The position numbers and the translations under genes were made by a program. The notes beneath the pieces are model-generated. The model worked only from the letters and a program-made list of their open reading frames with translations. It ran no database searches and was not told where the DNA came from. From assembly GCF_036013915.1 (NCBI RefSeq), contig NZ_CP107899.1, forward strand, positions 7,716,001 to 7,780,000: a stretch of 64,000 nt of DNA, given 5' to 3'. Of the stretch, positions 15,723 through 23,788 are shown piece after piece (positions within the stretch are counted from its first letter, which is position 1; every line of letters begins with the position of its first letter). Origin of the DNA: Streptomyces sp. NBC_00464 (GTDB lineage: Bacteria; Actinomycetota; Actinomycetes; Streptomycetales; Streptomycetaceae).

Positions 15723-16652
15723 GTGAACCTGTCCCGTCTGGACCTCAACCTCGTCGTCGCGCTGCGTTCTCTGCTGGAGGAGCGCAACGTCACGCGCGCC
15801 GGACAGCGCGTCGGGCTCAGCCAACCGGCCATGAGTGCCGCCCTGGCCCGACTGCGCCGCCACTTCGACGACGACTTGCTTGCCCGGGTCGGCGGCCACT
15901 ACGAACTCACAGCGCTCGGGCAGGTTCTCCTCGACCGCACCGCGACCGCCTATGACGTGCTGGAGCGCCTGTTCGCCAGTCAGGCCGACTTCGACCCGGT
16001 GAGTGAGAGCCGCGAATTCAAGCTGATCGCCTCCGACTACGCCGTCGCCGTGTTCGGCACCGAGCTTGCCCGGGTCGTGCATGAGGAGGCTCCCGGCATC
16101 CGCCTGCGCTTCACCCAGCCCCCGACCACCATCGTCGATGACACGGCCACGCTACTGAGCACCACCGACGGCCTGCTCATGCCGCACGGAGTGGTCAGCG
16201 ACTTCCCCGCCACCGACCTCTACCAGGACAGGTGGGTCTTCCTCGTCGCCAACGATCACCCGAGTGTGGAGGACCGGCTCACCCGCCAGGACCTGGCCCG
16301 GCTGCCGTGGGTCACCTATCAGCGCACCTACGACGCCCCGGCCGTACGGCAACTCGGCATGCTCGGCGTCGAACCGCGCGTGGAGGTCTCCGTCGACAGC
16401 TTCCAACTGCTGCCGCTGCTGGTTGCCGGCACCCGGCGCATCGCCCTGATCCAGGCCCGCCTCGCCCACCTGATGACGCCCCTCGCTCCCGTGCGGGTAC
16501 TGGAACCGCCCTACGAAGCGGTGCCGCTGCGCGAGGCAATGTGGTGGCACCCCGTCCACACGCACGACGCCGCACACATCTGGCTACGCGAAACGGCGGC
16601 CAGGGTCGGCCGACGCATGGCCGACGGGCACGACACGCCGGAGCCGTCCTGA
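15723..16652 (+). CDS. LysR family regulator, divergent from the aromatic operon
   Basis: A 309-residue LysR-type regulator. The winged helix is at residues 5-65: LDLNLVVALRSLLEERNVTR, GQRVGLSQPAMSAALARLRR (recognition helix) and HFDDDLLARVGGHYELT. It belongs to the NodD-like branch that starts with N-L-x-x-L-D-L-N-L. The remaining 240 residues are the effector-binding domain. It should activate the minus-strand operon starting at 15595 in response to a pathway intermediate and repress itself. GTG at 15723 is chosen because the conserved N-terminus starts there and AAGGGAA precedes it; the open extension to 15678 covers the operator. Confidence 0.9.
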   Translation: MNLSRLDLNLVVALRSLLEERNVTRAGQRVGLSQPAMSAALARLRRHFDDDLLARVGGHYELTALGQVLLDRTATAYDVLERLFASQADFDPVSESREFKLIASDYAVAVFGTELARVVHEEAPGIRLRFTQPPTTIVDDTATLLSTTDGLLMPHGVVSDFPATDLYQDRWVFLVANDHPSVEDRLTRQDLARLPWVTYQRTYDAPAVRQLGMLGVEPRVEVSVDSFQLLPLLVAGTRRIALIQARLAHLMTPLAPVRVLEPPYEAVPLREAMWWHPVHTHDAAHIWLRETAARVGRRMADGHDTPEPS

Positions 16653-16708
16653 CAGGTGGCGGGAGCGGACGACCTGGACCGGCGGTATCCGCCCAGTGGA
16701 TCCGAGGC

Positions 16709-16723
16709 ATCCGAAAATCGGAT
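16709..16723. promoter_or_regulatory. 15-bp perfect dyad upstream of MFS gene
   Basis: ATCCGA-AAA-TCGGAT lies 136-150 bases before the MFS start, with a direct partial copy GATCCGAGG just upstream. It is symmetrical enough to be an operator, but its regulator is unknown. Confidence 0.35.
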
Positions 16724-16858
16724 CGCGGCAGGGCTGGGCAGGCCACCCAGGGGGCCGCATAGTCGTGGCACATCCCTATGCCGTGCGCCGACGTCGTCGA
16801 CCGACGGATCTTTTGCCACGCGCATCTCCCTTCCCGCCTCCCGCTCTGGAGTGCCGCC

Positions 16859-18103
16859 ATGCCCGCTCCCGTCACCCCGCCCTCCGACGCCCACGACGTC
16901 CCGGATACGCAGGGAAAACTACCTGCTGCTCTCCTCATGGCCGGCAGTTGCCTGCCTGTTCTGGGCGCTGTGCTGCTCGCACCGGTTCTGCCTCGCATGC
17001 AGGAGCACTTCGAGGGCGTCGCCGGCAGCGAGGCCCTGGTGCCCCTGGTGCTGACCGTTCCCGCGCTGTCGCTGGCCCTGCTGGCTCCCTTTGCCGGTGT
17101 CGTCGTCGACCGCCTCGGCCGCAAGCGCCTGCTGATCGTGGCGACGGTCCTGTACGCGTTGTTGGGCACAGTTCCGTTGTGGGTCGACTCGCTGTACGGC
17201 ATTCTCGCCAGCCGCGTGCTGGTGGGTGTGGCCGAGGCGGCGATCATGACCGCTTGCACGACGCTGATCGGTGACTACTACACGGGGCGCGTCCGCGACC
17301 GCTACCTCGCGCTGCAGACCATGTGCGCGTCAGCATCCGCCACCGTCTTCTTCGTGCTCGGAGGGGCCCTTGGAGGGGCCGGCTGGCAGGCGCCGTTCTG
17401 GATGTACGGAATCGGACTGCTGCTCGCTCCCGCCATGGCTCGCGTACTGCCGGCACCACTGGCTTCATCGGCGATGGAGATCGAGCCGAACGCTTCCACG
17501 GCGGACAAGCGGCCCTTTCCGATACGCCGTATGGCCGGTCTCTGCCTACTGACCGCATTCGGCGCTGTCATTTTCTACACCGTGCCTGTGGAGATGTCCT
17601 TTCTCCTCGATGGTCTGGGCGTCGACTCCACCGGCGGCATCGGTGCCGTCACCGCGGTCGCGAGTGCGGCCACCGTCCTCGGTTCGGTGCTCTTCACCCG
17701 CCTCACCGGCCGACCGCGGCACCATTTGCCCTTTGTCCTGCTGCTGTGTGCCACTGGGTTCCTCCTGATGGCGATGAGCGACAGCCTTCCCCTGCTGATC
17801 GTCGGTGCCGTGGTGAACTGCGTGGGCACCGGCCTGCTGCTGCCGTCCCTCCTGACGCTGGCCATGTCCCGTCTCGATTTCGCCGACCGGGGACGCGGCA
17901 CCGGGTTGTGGACCTCGGCGTTCTTCCTGGGCGAGTTTGCCTGCCCGCTGATCCTCCTCGGAGGCAAGGAAGCTCTCGGAGACCTGAGCTCGGCCGTCGG
18001 AGCGCTCGGCCTGGCCACCCTGCTTCTCTCGGGTGCGCCCCTTCTCCTCGCCCACCGGACGCCGGCCGCTGCCCCGCTGCACCATGTTCCCGAACAGCCC
18101 TGA
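16859..18103 (+). CDS. MFS transporter
   Basis: A 414-residue 12-helix major facilitator. After a short hydrophilic N-terminus, helix 1 starts LLMAGSCLPVLGAVLLAPVL; the loop after helix 2 reads PFAGVVVDRLGRKRLLIVAT, the G-x-x-x-D-R-x-G-R-K motif. RVLVGVAEAAIMTACTTLIG and a long central loop divide the halves. It resembles small-molecule or drug exporters of the 12-TMS type; ligand unknown. ATG at 16859 follows GGAG and begins a typical N-terminus; the upstream extension to 16778 is not transporter-like. It lies in line with the LysR gene (207-base gap) and converges on the LacI pair with only nine bases between stops. It could carry the aromatic substrate, but efflux cannot be excluded. Confidence 0.85.
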   Translation: MPAPVTPPSDAHDVPDTQGKLPAALLMAGSCLPVLGAVLLAPVLPRMQEHFEGVAGSEALVPLVLTVPALSLALLAPFAGVVVDRLGRKRLLIVATVLYALLGTVPLWVDSLYGILASRVLVGVAEAAIMTACTTLIGDYYTGRVRDRYLALQTMCASASATVFFVLGGALGGAGWQAPFWMYGIGLLLAPAMARVLPAPLASSAMEIEPNASTADKRPFPIRRMAGLCLLTAFGAVIFYTVPVEMSFLLDGLGVDSTGGIGAVTAVASAATVLGSVLFTRLTGRPRHHLPFVLLLCATGFLLMAMSDSLPLLIVGAVVNCVGTGLLLPSLLTLAMSRLDFADRGRGTGLWTSAFFLGEFACPLILLGGKEALGDLSSAVGALGLATLLLSGAPLLLAHRTPAAAPLHHVPEQP

Positions 18104-18112
18104 CCACCGAGG

Positions 18113-19222
18113 TCACCGCGCCGGCGCTGCCAAAGTGGACCGGCGCACGACCAGTTCCGGCTGCAGTACGACGTGGACATGTCCGTGAACGGCGTTGTGC
18201 GCCGTGTCCTCGATGAGCAGGCGGCCTGCCTGCCGCCCCATGGCGACGACCGGCCGCCGCACCGTGGTCAGCGGCACGACGGCGGACGCTGCGAAGTCGA
18301 GGTCGCCGTAGCCGACCAATGCGATGTCGTCGGGCACTCTCAGTCCGGCCTCGTACAGGGCCTGCATCACTCCGAGAGCGAGCAGATCGTCGGCGCAGAA
18401 CACGGCGGTCGGCCGGTCCGCCAGGCCGAGGATGCGCTGACCCGCGTCCTTGCCCGCGCCCACCGTCAGGGCTGGGCACGAGAGCTCATGCAGGGAGTCC
18501 GAGGCGAGCCCGGCCCGGCTGATGGCACGACGTGCTCCTGTGCGCCGGTCCCGTATCGGTGCGAACTCGCAGGGACCGCCGACGTGCACAACGGACCGGT
18601 GCCCTTGCTCGAGCAGGTGACGGACCGCCGCGTAACCCCCGGCGACATCATCGATTCCCACGGAGCACGCAGCCGGTTCGAGCACGTACTGGTCGGCCAT
18701 GACGAAAGGCAGCGCATGCCGACGCAACGCAGCCGCGGCTCGAACTGCTCCCTCGCCCGAAACCAGCACGGCTCCGCGGATCCGGTGCGCGGCGATCAGG
18801 GCGAGATGCTGACCGTCCTCCGCCCCCTCGCGGGCGCCGGTGCACACCATGACGCCGAGGCCGGCCTCGCCTGCGGCCTGCTCGACGCCGGTGGCCAGCG
18901 CCGTGAAGTACGGATCCGCCCCGTTCAGCCCCAGGACGGCGATGACACGGGAGGCCAGACCGTCCACCTGCTGTGCGCCTTGGGCGCGTACGTATCCGAT
19001 CGAGCCGATCACGTCGAGGACGCGCTTGCGGGTGGCCTCGGCGACGACCTCCGGGTGGTTGAGGACGTTCGAGACGGTGCCGAGCGACACACCGGCCTCG
19101 CGCGCAACGTCCTTGACGCCCACCTTTCGACGCGCCCTGCCGCCGCGAGCCGTCCTTGTCTCCAGCCCGTGTGCCGGTGTCCTGTTCACGAAAGGAATGG
19201 TCGTGGGCAGTTGGTGGGCCAT
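18113..19222 (-). CDS. LacI family transcriptional regulator (distal of a tandem pair)
   Basis: A 369-residue LacI/GalR repressor. After an extra 30-residue N-terminal tail rich in T and R, the helix-turn-helix and hinge read VGVKDVAREAGVSLGTVSNV and LNHPEVVAEATRKRVLDVIG. The periplasmic-binding-like domain follows (VIAVLGLNGADPYFTALATG; AVFCADDLLALGVMQALYEA; DDIALVGYGDLDFAASAVVP). It lies three bases after the stop of a second LacI gene, so both are co-transcribed. Tandem LacI repressors next to an ABC sugar system suggest two sugar signals, for example rhamnose and a glucoside. ATG start at 19222. Confidence 0.9.
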   Translation of the reverse strand: MAHQLPTTIPFVNRTPAHGLETRTARGGRARRKVGVKDVAREAGVSLGTVSNVLNHPEVVAEATRKRVLDVIGSIGYVRAQGAQQVDGLASRVIAVLGLNGADPYFTALATGVEQAAGEAGLGVMVCTGAREGAEDGQHLALIAAHRIRGAVLVSGEGAVRAAAALRRHALPFVMADQYVLEPAACSVGIDDVAGGYAAVRHLLEQGHRSVVHVGGPCEFAPIRDRRTGARRAISRAGLASDSLHELSCPALTVGAGKDAGQRILGLADRPTAVFCADDLLALGVMQALYEAGLRVPDDIALVGYGDLDFAASAVVPLTTVRRPVVAMGRQAGRLLIEDTAHNAVHGHVHVVLQPELVVRRSTLAAPAR

Positions 19223-19225
19223 CGC

Positions 19226-20272
19226 TCAAGGGCTCACTGGGGCTGCGGTGGTGCTGCGTTGCACGAGGCGTGGGGTCATCGTCGTCTGCATGGACCGGTC
19301 CCGCCTGCCTTCCACGCGCTCGATGAGCATGCGGGCGGCGGTGGAGCCCATGGTGTGTCCCGCCTGATCGACGCTGCTGAGCTGGATGGTGGCCAGGGCA
19401 GCGAGAGCGGTGTTGTTGTAGCCGACGAGCGAGAGGTCCTCGGGGATGCGCATTCCGAGTTCGTGGGCCGCCCGGTAGATGCCCAGGGCGGCGACGTCGG
19501 CGCCGGTCATGATGGCGGTCGGCGGCCGTTCCATGGTCAGCAGGGTCATGCCGGCCTTGAACCCGCCCTCGTCGGAGTACGCGGCGTGGTGAACCCGCAC
19601 GTGCTCGGTGAGTCCGTGCCGTTCCATGGCCGAGCGGTAGCCGCCCGCGAGGACGACCTCCGGTGTGCGCTTCCACTGATTGGCCCTGGTGCCGGGGGCC
19701 GCGACGAGGGCGATGTCCCGGTGTCCGAGCGCCACCAGATGGTCGACGACCAGGCCCGCGCCGGTGTCGTCCGCGTCGACCACCGAGTCGTGGGTGTCGG
19801 TTGCGTCGTGGTGGCCGATGACGACGGTCGGCGTGGCCGCCGCAGTTGCCAGTACCTCGGCGCGCGAGGTCCCCGGAGCGATGAGGATCAAGCCGTCCAT
19901 CTGGCGGTCGACCATGGAGCGGATGGTTTTCGCCTGTTCGTCCGGGTCGAAGCCGGCCGCGCCGATCAGCACGGTGTACTCGCTGGTGCGGAGCTCCTCC
20001 TGGATGCCGTCGAGGATGTCCGCGAAGAAGGCGTTGCGGACGTTGTCCAGGAGCACGCCGATCGTGTACGTCCGCCCCCGCATCCCGCGTGCCGCCGCCT
20101 GCGGCCGGTAGTCCAGTTCGGCGATGGCCGCCCGCACCTTCTCCTGCATGCCGGGGCTCACGCCGTAGGCGTTGCGCAGCACCTTGGAGACCGCGGCGAC
20201 GGACACGCCGGCGTGCCGGGCGACGTCGGTGATGGTCACGCGCTTGTTCTGCTTGGGTTCGGCCCCGCCCAT
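19226..20272 (-). CDS. LacI family transcriptional regulator, divergent from the sugar ABC operon
   Basis: A 348-residue LacI/GalR repressor. HTH and hinge: VTITDVARHAGVSVAAVSKV and LRNAYGVSPGMQEKVRAAIA. Effector domain: YTIGVLLDNVRNAFFADILD, GLILIAPGTSRAEVLATAAA, TAIMTGADVAALGIYRAAHE and EDLSLVGYNNTALAALATIQ. It is divergent from the ABC operon with a 254-base shared control region containing matching half-sites GTGTAACG and CGTTACAC, the usual layout for a local autoregulated repressor. The first gene of the pair, so its promoter drives both. ATG start at 20272. Confidence 0.92.
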   Translation of the reverse strand: MGGAEPKQNKRVTITDVARHAGVSVAAVSKVLRNAYGVSPGMQEKVRAAIAELDYRPQAAARGMRGRTYTIGVLLDNVRNAFFADILDGIQEELRTSEYTVLIGAAGFDPDEQAKTIRSMVDRQMDGLILIAPGTSRAEVLATAAATPTVVIGHHDATDTHDSVVDADDTGAGLVVDHLVALGHRDIALVAAPGTRANQWKRTPEVVLAGGYRSAMERHGLTEHVRVHHAAYSDEGGFKAGMTLLTMERPPTAIMTGADVAALGIYRAAHELGMRIPEDLSLVGYNNTALAALATIQLSSVDQAGHTMGSTAARMLIERVEGRRDRSMQTTMTPRLVQRSTTAAPVSP

Positions 20273-20301
20273 CGTCAGTACTCCAGATTTCGTAGGTGCG
20301 A

Positions 20302-20437
20302 GTGTAACGGTCTACATAATGACCTCTGGATGGCCACAAGGCTACAGGGTCGGACCTCGGTGTTACGGCTCTGTGTCTTGACGGATAGCTGCGAGCGGTG
20401 CAGGGTGTTGCCCACTTCGTGGTGGAGAACGTTACAC
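20302..20437. promoter_or_regulatory. candidate LacI operators in the shared regulator/transporter promoter region
   Basis: GTGTAACG at 20302-20309, close to the repressor start, is the exact reverse complement of CGTTACAC at 20430-20437, on the transporter side. The latter lies in GTGGAGAACGTTACACAC (20422-20439), an imperfect 18-bp dyad centred on AACGTT, the central palindrome common to LacI-type operators. One site on each side of a divergent region would permit looping and control of both units. Confidence 0.5.
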
Positions 20438-20526
20438 ACAACCTTCTGCGCGATTGGACTCGTTTCCTTTCCTCAGCGCCGCTCGTCGTTCCTCGCCCCT
20501 TCTCTCAAAGACCTTCGGGAGTCTCC

Positions 20527-21843
20527 GTGTCCCTTCGCATGCCTCACGCCCGTCGTGCGCGTCTGAGCCTGTTCACGGCCGCCACCGCCTCACTGGCGCT
20601 GGTCACCACCGCCTGCGGCGGCAGCGGCTCCGGTTCCACGGCCGCACCCAAAGAGTTCAGCTACCTGAGCGTCACCGAGAACACCACCGTGAAGACGGCC
20701 CTGACCGCCATGTCCAAGGGCGTGTGCAAGGCGGCGAACGACGCTCTGCCACTGAAGGTGGAGACCGTGCCGCAGACAAGCCTCGATCAGAAGCTGCAAC
20801 TGCTGGCAGGCCAGGATGCGCTGCCGGTGCAGTTCGCCGCGGGCAACGCCCCCGCACTCACCCAGCAGTTGGCGAAGTCGGGCAAGGTGGCCGACCTGGA
20901 GAAGGAGCTCAAGTCGCTCGGCGTTCTCGATCAACTGGAGCCGGCCGCCGTCTCCACGATCAAGGCACTGTACGGAGGCAAGCTCCAGGTGCTGCCGTAC
21001 GAGTACAACATCGAGGGCATCTTCTACAACAAGAAGCTCTTCCAGGAGAACGCCATAGCCATTCCGGGCACCTGGGACGAGTTGGTGGCCGCCGCGGCGA
21101 AGCTGGACGCCAAGAACGTTCAGCCCTTCTCCGCCTCCGGTCAGCAGGGGTGGCCCATCACCCGCCTGCTGAGCACGTACCTCTACCGCAGCCTGGGGCC
21201 CGACGCCCTCCAGAAGGTGGCCGACGGCAAAGCGAAGCTGACCGACCCGGAGTACGTGAAGGCCGCCGAGGAGATCGCCGGCCTCGGCAAGAAGGGCTAC
21301 TTCGGCAAGGGCGTCGGCTCCATCGACTACGACACCGCCATGAACCAGTTCCTCAACGGCAAGGCCGCCATGTTCTACATGGGCAACTGGGCACTGGCGA
21401 ACATCTCGGACGAGAAGCAGAACAAGGTCGGCGCGGAGAACGTCGGCTTCATGCCCTTCCCCGCCGTGTCCGGCGGCAAGGGATCCATCGACCAGTACCC
21501 CTCCAACGTCGGCCTCGGTATCACCCTCGGTGCGAAGTCCTTCGACAAGAAGACCGGTGACTGGGTCTCCTGCATCGCCAAGAACTACGGCAGCACCGCG
21601 CTCAAGAATCACGGTTCCATCTCCGGTTTCAAGGTGAACACCGGGGTGATGGACGCCAACGACGTCACCACCAAGGTCCGTAAGACGATCAGTGAGTCGA
21701 AGCAGAACGTCCTGTGGTTCGAGGCCCTGTTCAGCACCAAGGCCACCACCGTCAGCCAGACCAACGCGGCCGGCCTGGTCACCGGGAGCATGAAGCCCGA
21801 GGCGTTCATGCAGACCGTCCAGGACGCGCTGACCGCCAAGTGA
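20527..21843 (+). CDS. ABC transporter sugar-binding lipoprotein (CUT1 family)
   Basis: A 438-residue extracellular solute-binding protein. GTG at 20527 (GGGAG six bases upstream) gives an Arg-rich N-terminus, a hydrophobic stretch FTAATASLALVTTACGGSG and a lipobox-like T-T-A-C, so it is probably exported, lipidated at that cysteine and anchored outside the membrane. The mature part shows family 1 binding-protein features: LPYEYNIEGIFYNKKLFQEN, IPGTWDELVAAAAKLDAKNV and FLNGKAAMFYMGNWALANIS. It should capture an oligosaccharide or glycoside for the two permeases downstream. No ATPase gene accompanies the system, which in Streptomyces usually means the shared ATPase MsiK serves it. ATG at 20539 is an alternative start. 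Confidence 0.92.
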   Translation: MSLRMPHARRARLSLFTAATASLALVTTACGGSGSGSTAAPKEFSYLSVTENTTVKTALTAMSKGVCKAANDALPLKVETVPQTSLDQKLQLLAGQDALPVQFAAGNAPALTQQLAKSGKVADLEKELKSLGVLDQLEPAAVSTIKALYGGKLQVLPYEYNIEGIFYNKKLFQENAIAIPGTWDELVAAAAKLDAKNVQPFSASGQQGWPITRLLSTYLYRSLGPDALQKVADGKAKLTDPEYVKAAEEIAGLGKKGYFGKGVGSIDYDTAMNQFLNGKAAMFYMGNWALANISDEKQNKVGAENVGFMPFPAVSGGKGSIDQYPSNVGLGITLGAKSFDKKTGDWVSCIAKNYGSTALKNHGSISGFKVNTGVMDANDVTTKVRKTISESKQNVLWFEALFSTKATTVSQTNAAGLVTGSMKPEAFMQTVQDALTAK

Positions 21844-21846
21844 CCC

Positions 21847-21888
21847 ACCGGGGGCGGCCCAAGCCTCCCCGCGCGGACCGCCCCCGGT
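21847..21888 (+). terminator. intra-operon hairpin between binding protein and permease genes
   Basis: ACCGGGGGCGG (21847-21857) and CCGCCCCCGGT (21878-21888) form a perfect 11-bp stem, 20-base loop, starting three bases after the binding-protein stop. In sugar ABC operons such a structure limits read-through or protects the upstream message, so the binding protein is made in excess over the permeases. Confidence 0.55.
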
Positions 21889-21933
21889 TCCGTCCGACAG
21901 GTCTCTTCAACGGAAACGAAGTGGACACCATCC

Positions 21934-22818
21934 ATGCACCGCGTACTCGGTGACCGCAGGGCCATCGCGATCCTGCTCGGCCCCGCCCTCCTCGTCTACT
22001 CACTGATCATGCTGGTCCCCATCGTGTGGTCCCTCGGGTACTCCTTCACCCAGGGCAACACCATCGAGGGATTCACCGGAAACGGCGGCGCCAACTTCTC
22101 CCGGCTGTTCGAGGACCCGGCCGTCCGCGACGCCCTCTGGTTCACCCTCACATACGCGGCGCTCGTCACGGTCGGCCAGGTCGTCGCCGGCTACCTCCTG
22201 GCCCTGCTGTACGTCTTCTTCCTCAAGAGGTCCTCAGCGCTGATCCGCACGCTGGCCTTCTTCCCGGTCGTGCTGCCCACCGTCGCGGTCGGCCTGCTCT
22301 TCCAGAAGTTCTTCCAAGTCGCCCCGCAGACAGGCCCGGTCAACTCCCTGCTCAACGCGGTCGGACTCGACTCCATCGACTTCTTCGGCAGCGCAGGCAG
22401 CGCGTTCTGGGTCCTGATCCTCATGGACATCTGGCGCTCCATGGGCTTTTACGCCGTCCTGCTCTTCGCCGGCCTCGTCGACATCCCCGACGAAGTCCTC
22501 GAATCGGCGCGCCTGGACGGAGCCTCGGGGCTGCGACTGATCCGCCACATCGTGCTGCCGCTCTCCCTGCCCGTGCTGATGTCGTCGCTGATCTTCAGCA
22601 TCAACGGGACGCTCAAGGTGTTCGACTCCGTCGTCGCCCTCACCAACGGCGGCCCGGGCAACGGAACCACTCCACTGACCCTGTACATGTTCCAGACATC
22701 GTTCACCTACAGCGACTACGGCTACGGCAGCACCATCGCCCTGCTGCTCACCGTCGTGTGCCTGCTGGTGAGCCTGGCCGTCTACCGCGTCTCGCGGCGC
22801 GACATCACGGAGGGCTGA
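21934..22818 (+). CDS. sugar ABC transporter permease (MalF-like)
   Basis: A 294-residue inner-membrane permease with six predicted helices, starting AIAILLGPALLVYSLIMLVP. The cytoplasmic EAA loop that docks on the ATPase is visible as LESARLDGASGLRLIRHIVL followed by P-L-S-L-P, and the last helices are typical of CUT1 permeases (TNGGPGNGTTPLTLYMFQTS). It forms a heterodimer with the MalG-like protein encoded four bases downstream. ATG at 21934 is the only good start; the space to the binding-protein gene holds a hairpin. Confidence 0.93.
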   Translation: MHRVLGDRRAIAILLGPALLVYSLIMLVPIVWSLGYSFTQGNTIEGFTGNGGANFSRLFEDPAVRDALWFTLTYAALVTVGQVVAGYLLALLYVFFLKRSSALIRTLAFFPVVLPTVAVGLLFQKFFQVAPQTGPVNSLLNAVGLDSIDFFGSAGSAFWVLILMDIWRSMGFYAVLLFAGLVDIPDEVLESARLDGASGLRLIRHIVLPLSLPVLMSSLIFSINGTLKVFDSVVALTNGGPGNGTTPLTLYMFQTSFTYSDYGYGSTIALLLTVVCLLVSLAVYRVSRRDITEG

Positions 22819-22822
22819 GCAC

Positions 22823-23731
22823 ATGGCCATCGACACACCTGTGAAGACCTCCGCAGGCCGCCGGAGCCGAGGGCCGTCCGCTTCCGCCGGCCCCGTCCGG
22901 CGGGCCAGGGCGCCGCGCAGACTGTGGGTGAAGATCGTCGTCACCCTGCTGCTGGTCGTCGAGATCTACCCACTGATCTGGATGCTCCTGACCTCCCTGA
23001 AGTCCAATGACGACTACCTCAACAACTCCACCTGGAGCCTGCCCACCACGTGGGAGTGGGGCAACTACACCGAGGCATGGACCACCGGCCATCTCGGGCT
23101 GTACGTCCAGAACAGCCTCCTGGCCGTCCTGCCCGCACTGGCACTCATGCTGCTCCTGGGCACGGCCGCGGGATTCGCCCTGCAGATCATGGTGTGGAAG
23201 GGCCGCAGCCTCACCCTTCTCGTCTTCCTCGCAGGCATGATGGTCCCCCCGCAGATGATCCTCCTGCCGCTGTTCACCGTGTACTTCCAGACCGGCCTGT
23301 CCGGCACGTTGTGGCCGTTGATCCTCACCTACACCGGCACGGGCCTCCCCCTGACCGTCTTCATGATGGCCACCTACTACCGGACCGTTCCCCGCGAACT
23401 CTTCGAAGCGGCCACCATCGACGGCGCAGGCATCCTGCGCGCCTTCTGGACCATCAGCGTGCCCATGGTCCGCAACGCCCTGCTCACTGTCGGCCTGGTG
23501 CAGTTCTTCTTCATCTGGAACGACCTGCTCATCGCGCTGACCTTCACCAACAACCAGGACCTGCGCACCATCCAGGTCGGCCTGCTCAACTTCACCGGCG
23601 ACTTCGGTGCCACACAGTACGGTCCGCTGTTCGCCGCGATCTGCATCAACGTCTTCGGCACCCTTCTGATCTACCTCTTCCTCAACCAGAAGGTCATGAA
23701 GGGCCTGACCTCGGGAGCGGTCAAGGGCTGA
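22823..23731 (+). CDS. sugar ABC transporter permease (MalG-like)
   Basis: A 302-residue permease. A 35-residue cytoplasmic Arg/Ser/Ala-rich tail precedes helix 1 (IVVTLLLVVEIYPLIWMLLT), then LKSNDDYLNNSTWSLPTTWE, the usual MalG periplasmic entry. The EAA loop reads LFEAATIDGAGILRAFWTIS. C-terminal FLNQKVMKGLTSGAVKG is a conserved end in this family. It starts four bases after the MalF-like stop and precedes the rhamnosidase by 57 bases, so import and hydrolysis are one unit. Confidence 0.93.
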   Translation: MAIDTPVKTSAGRRSRGPSASAGPVRRARAPRRLWVKIVVTLLLVVEIYPLIWMLLTSLKSNDDYLNNSTWSLPTTWEWGNYTEAWTTGHLGLYVQNSLLAVLPALALMLLLGTAAGFALQIMVWKGRSLTLLVFLAGMMVPPQMILLPLFTVYFQTGLSGTLWPLILTYTGTGLPLTVFMMATYYRTVPRELFEAATIDGAGILRAFWTISVPMVRNALLTVGLVQFFFIWNDLLIALTFTNNQDLRTIQVGLLNFTGDFGATQYGPLFAAICINVFGTLLIYLFLNQKVMKGLTSGAVKG

Positions 23732-23788
23732 GACCGGCTGCCCGCAGCCCGCTCGCCCCGCTCCCGCGCACGTGAAGAAAGGCTTTCC

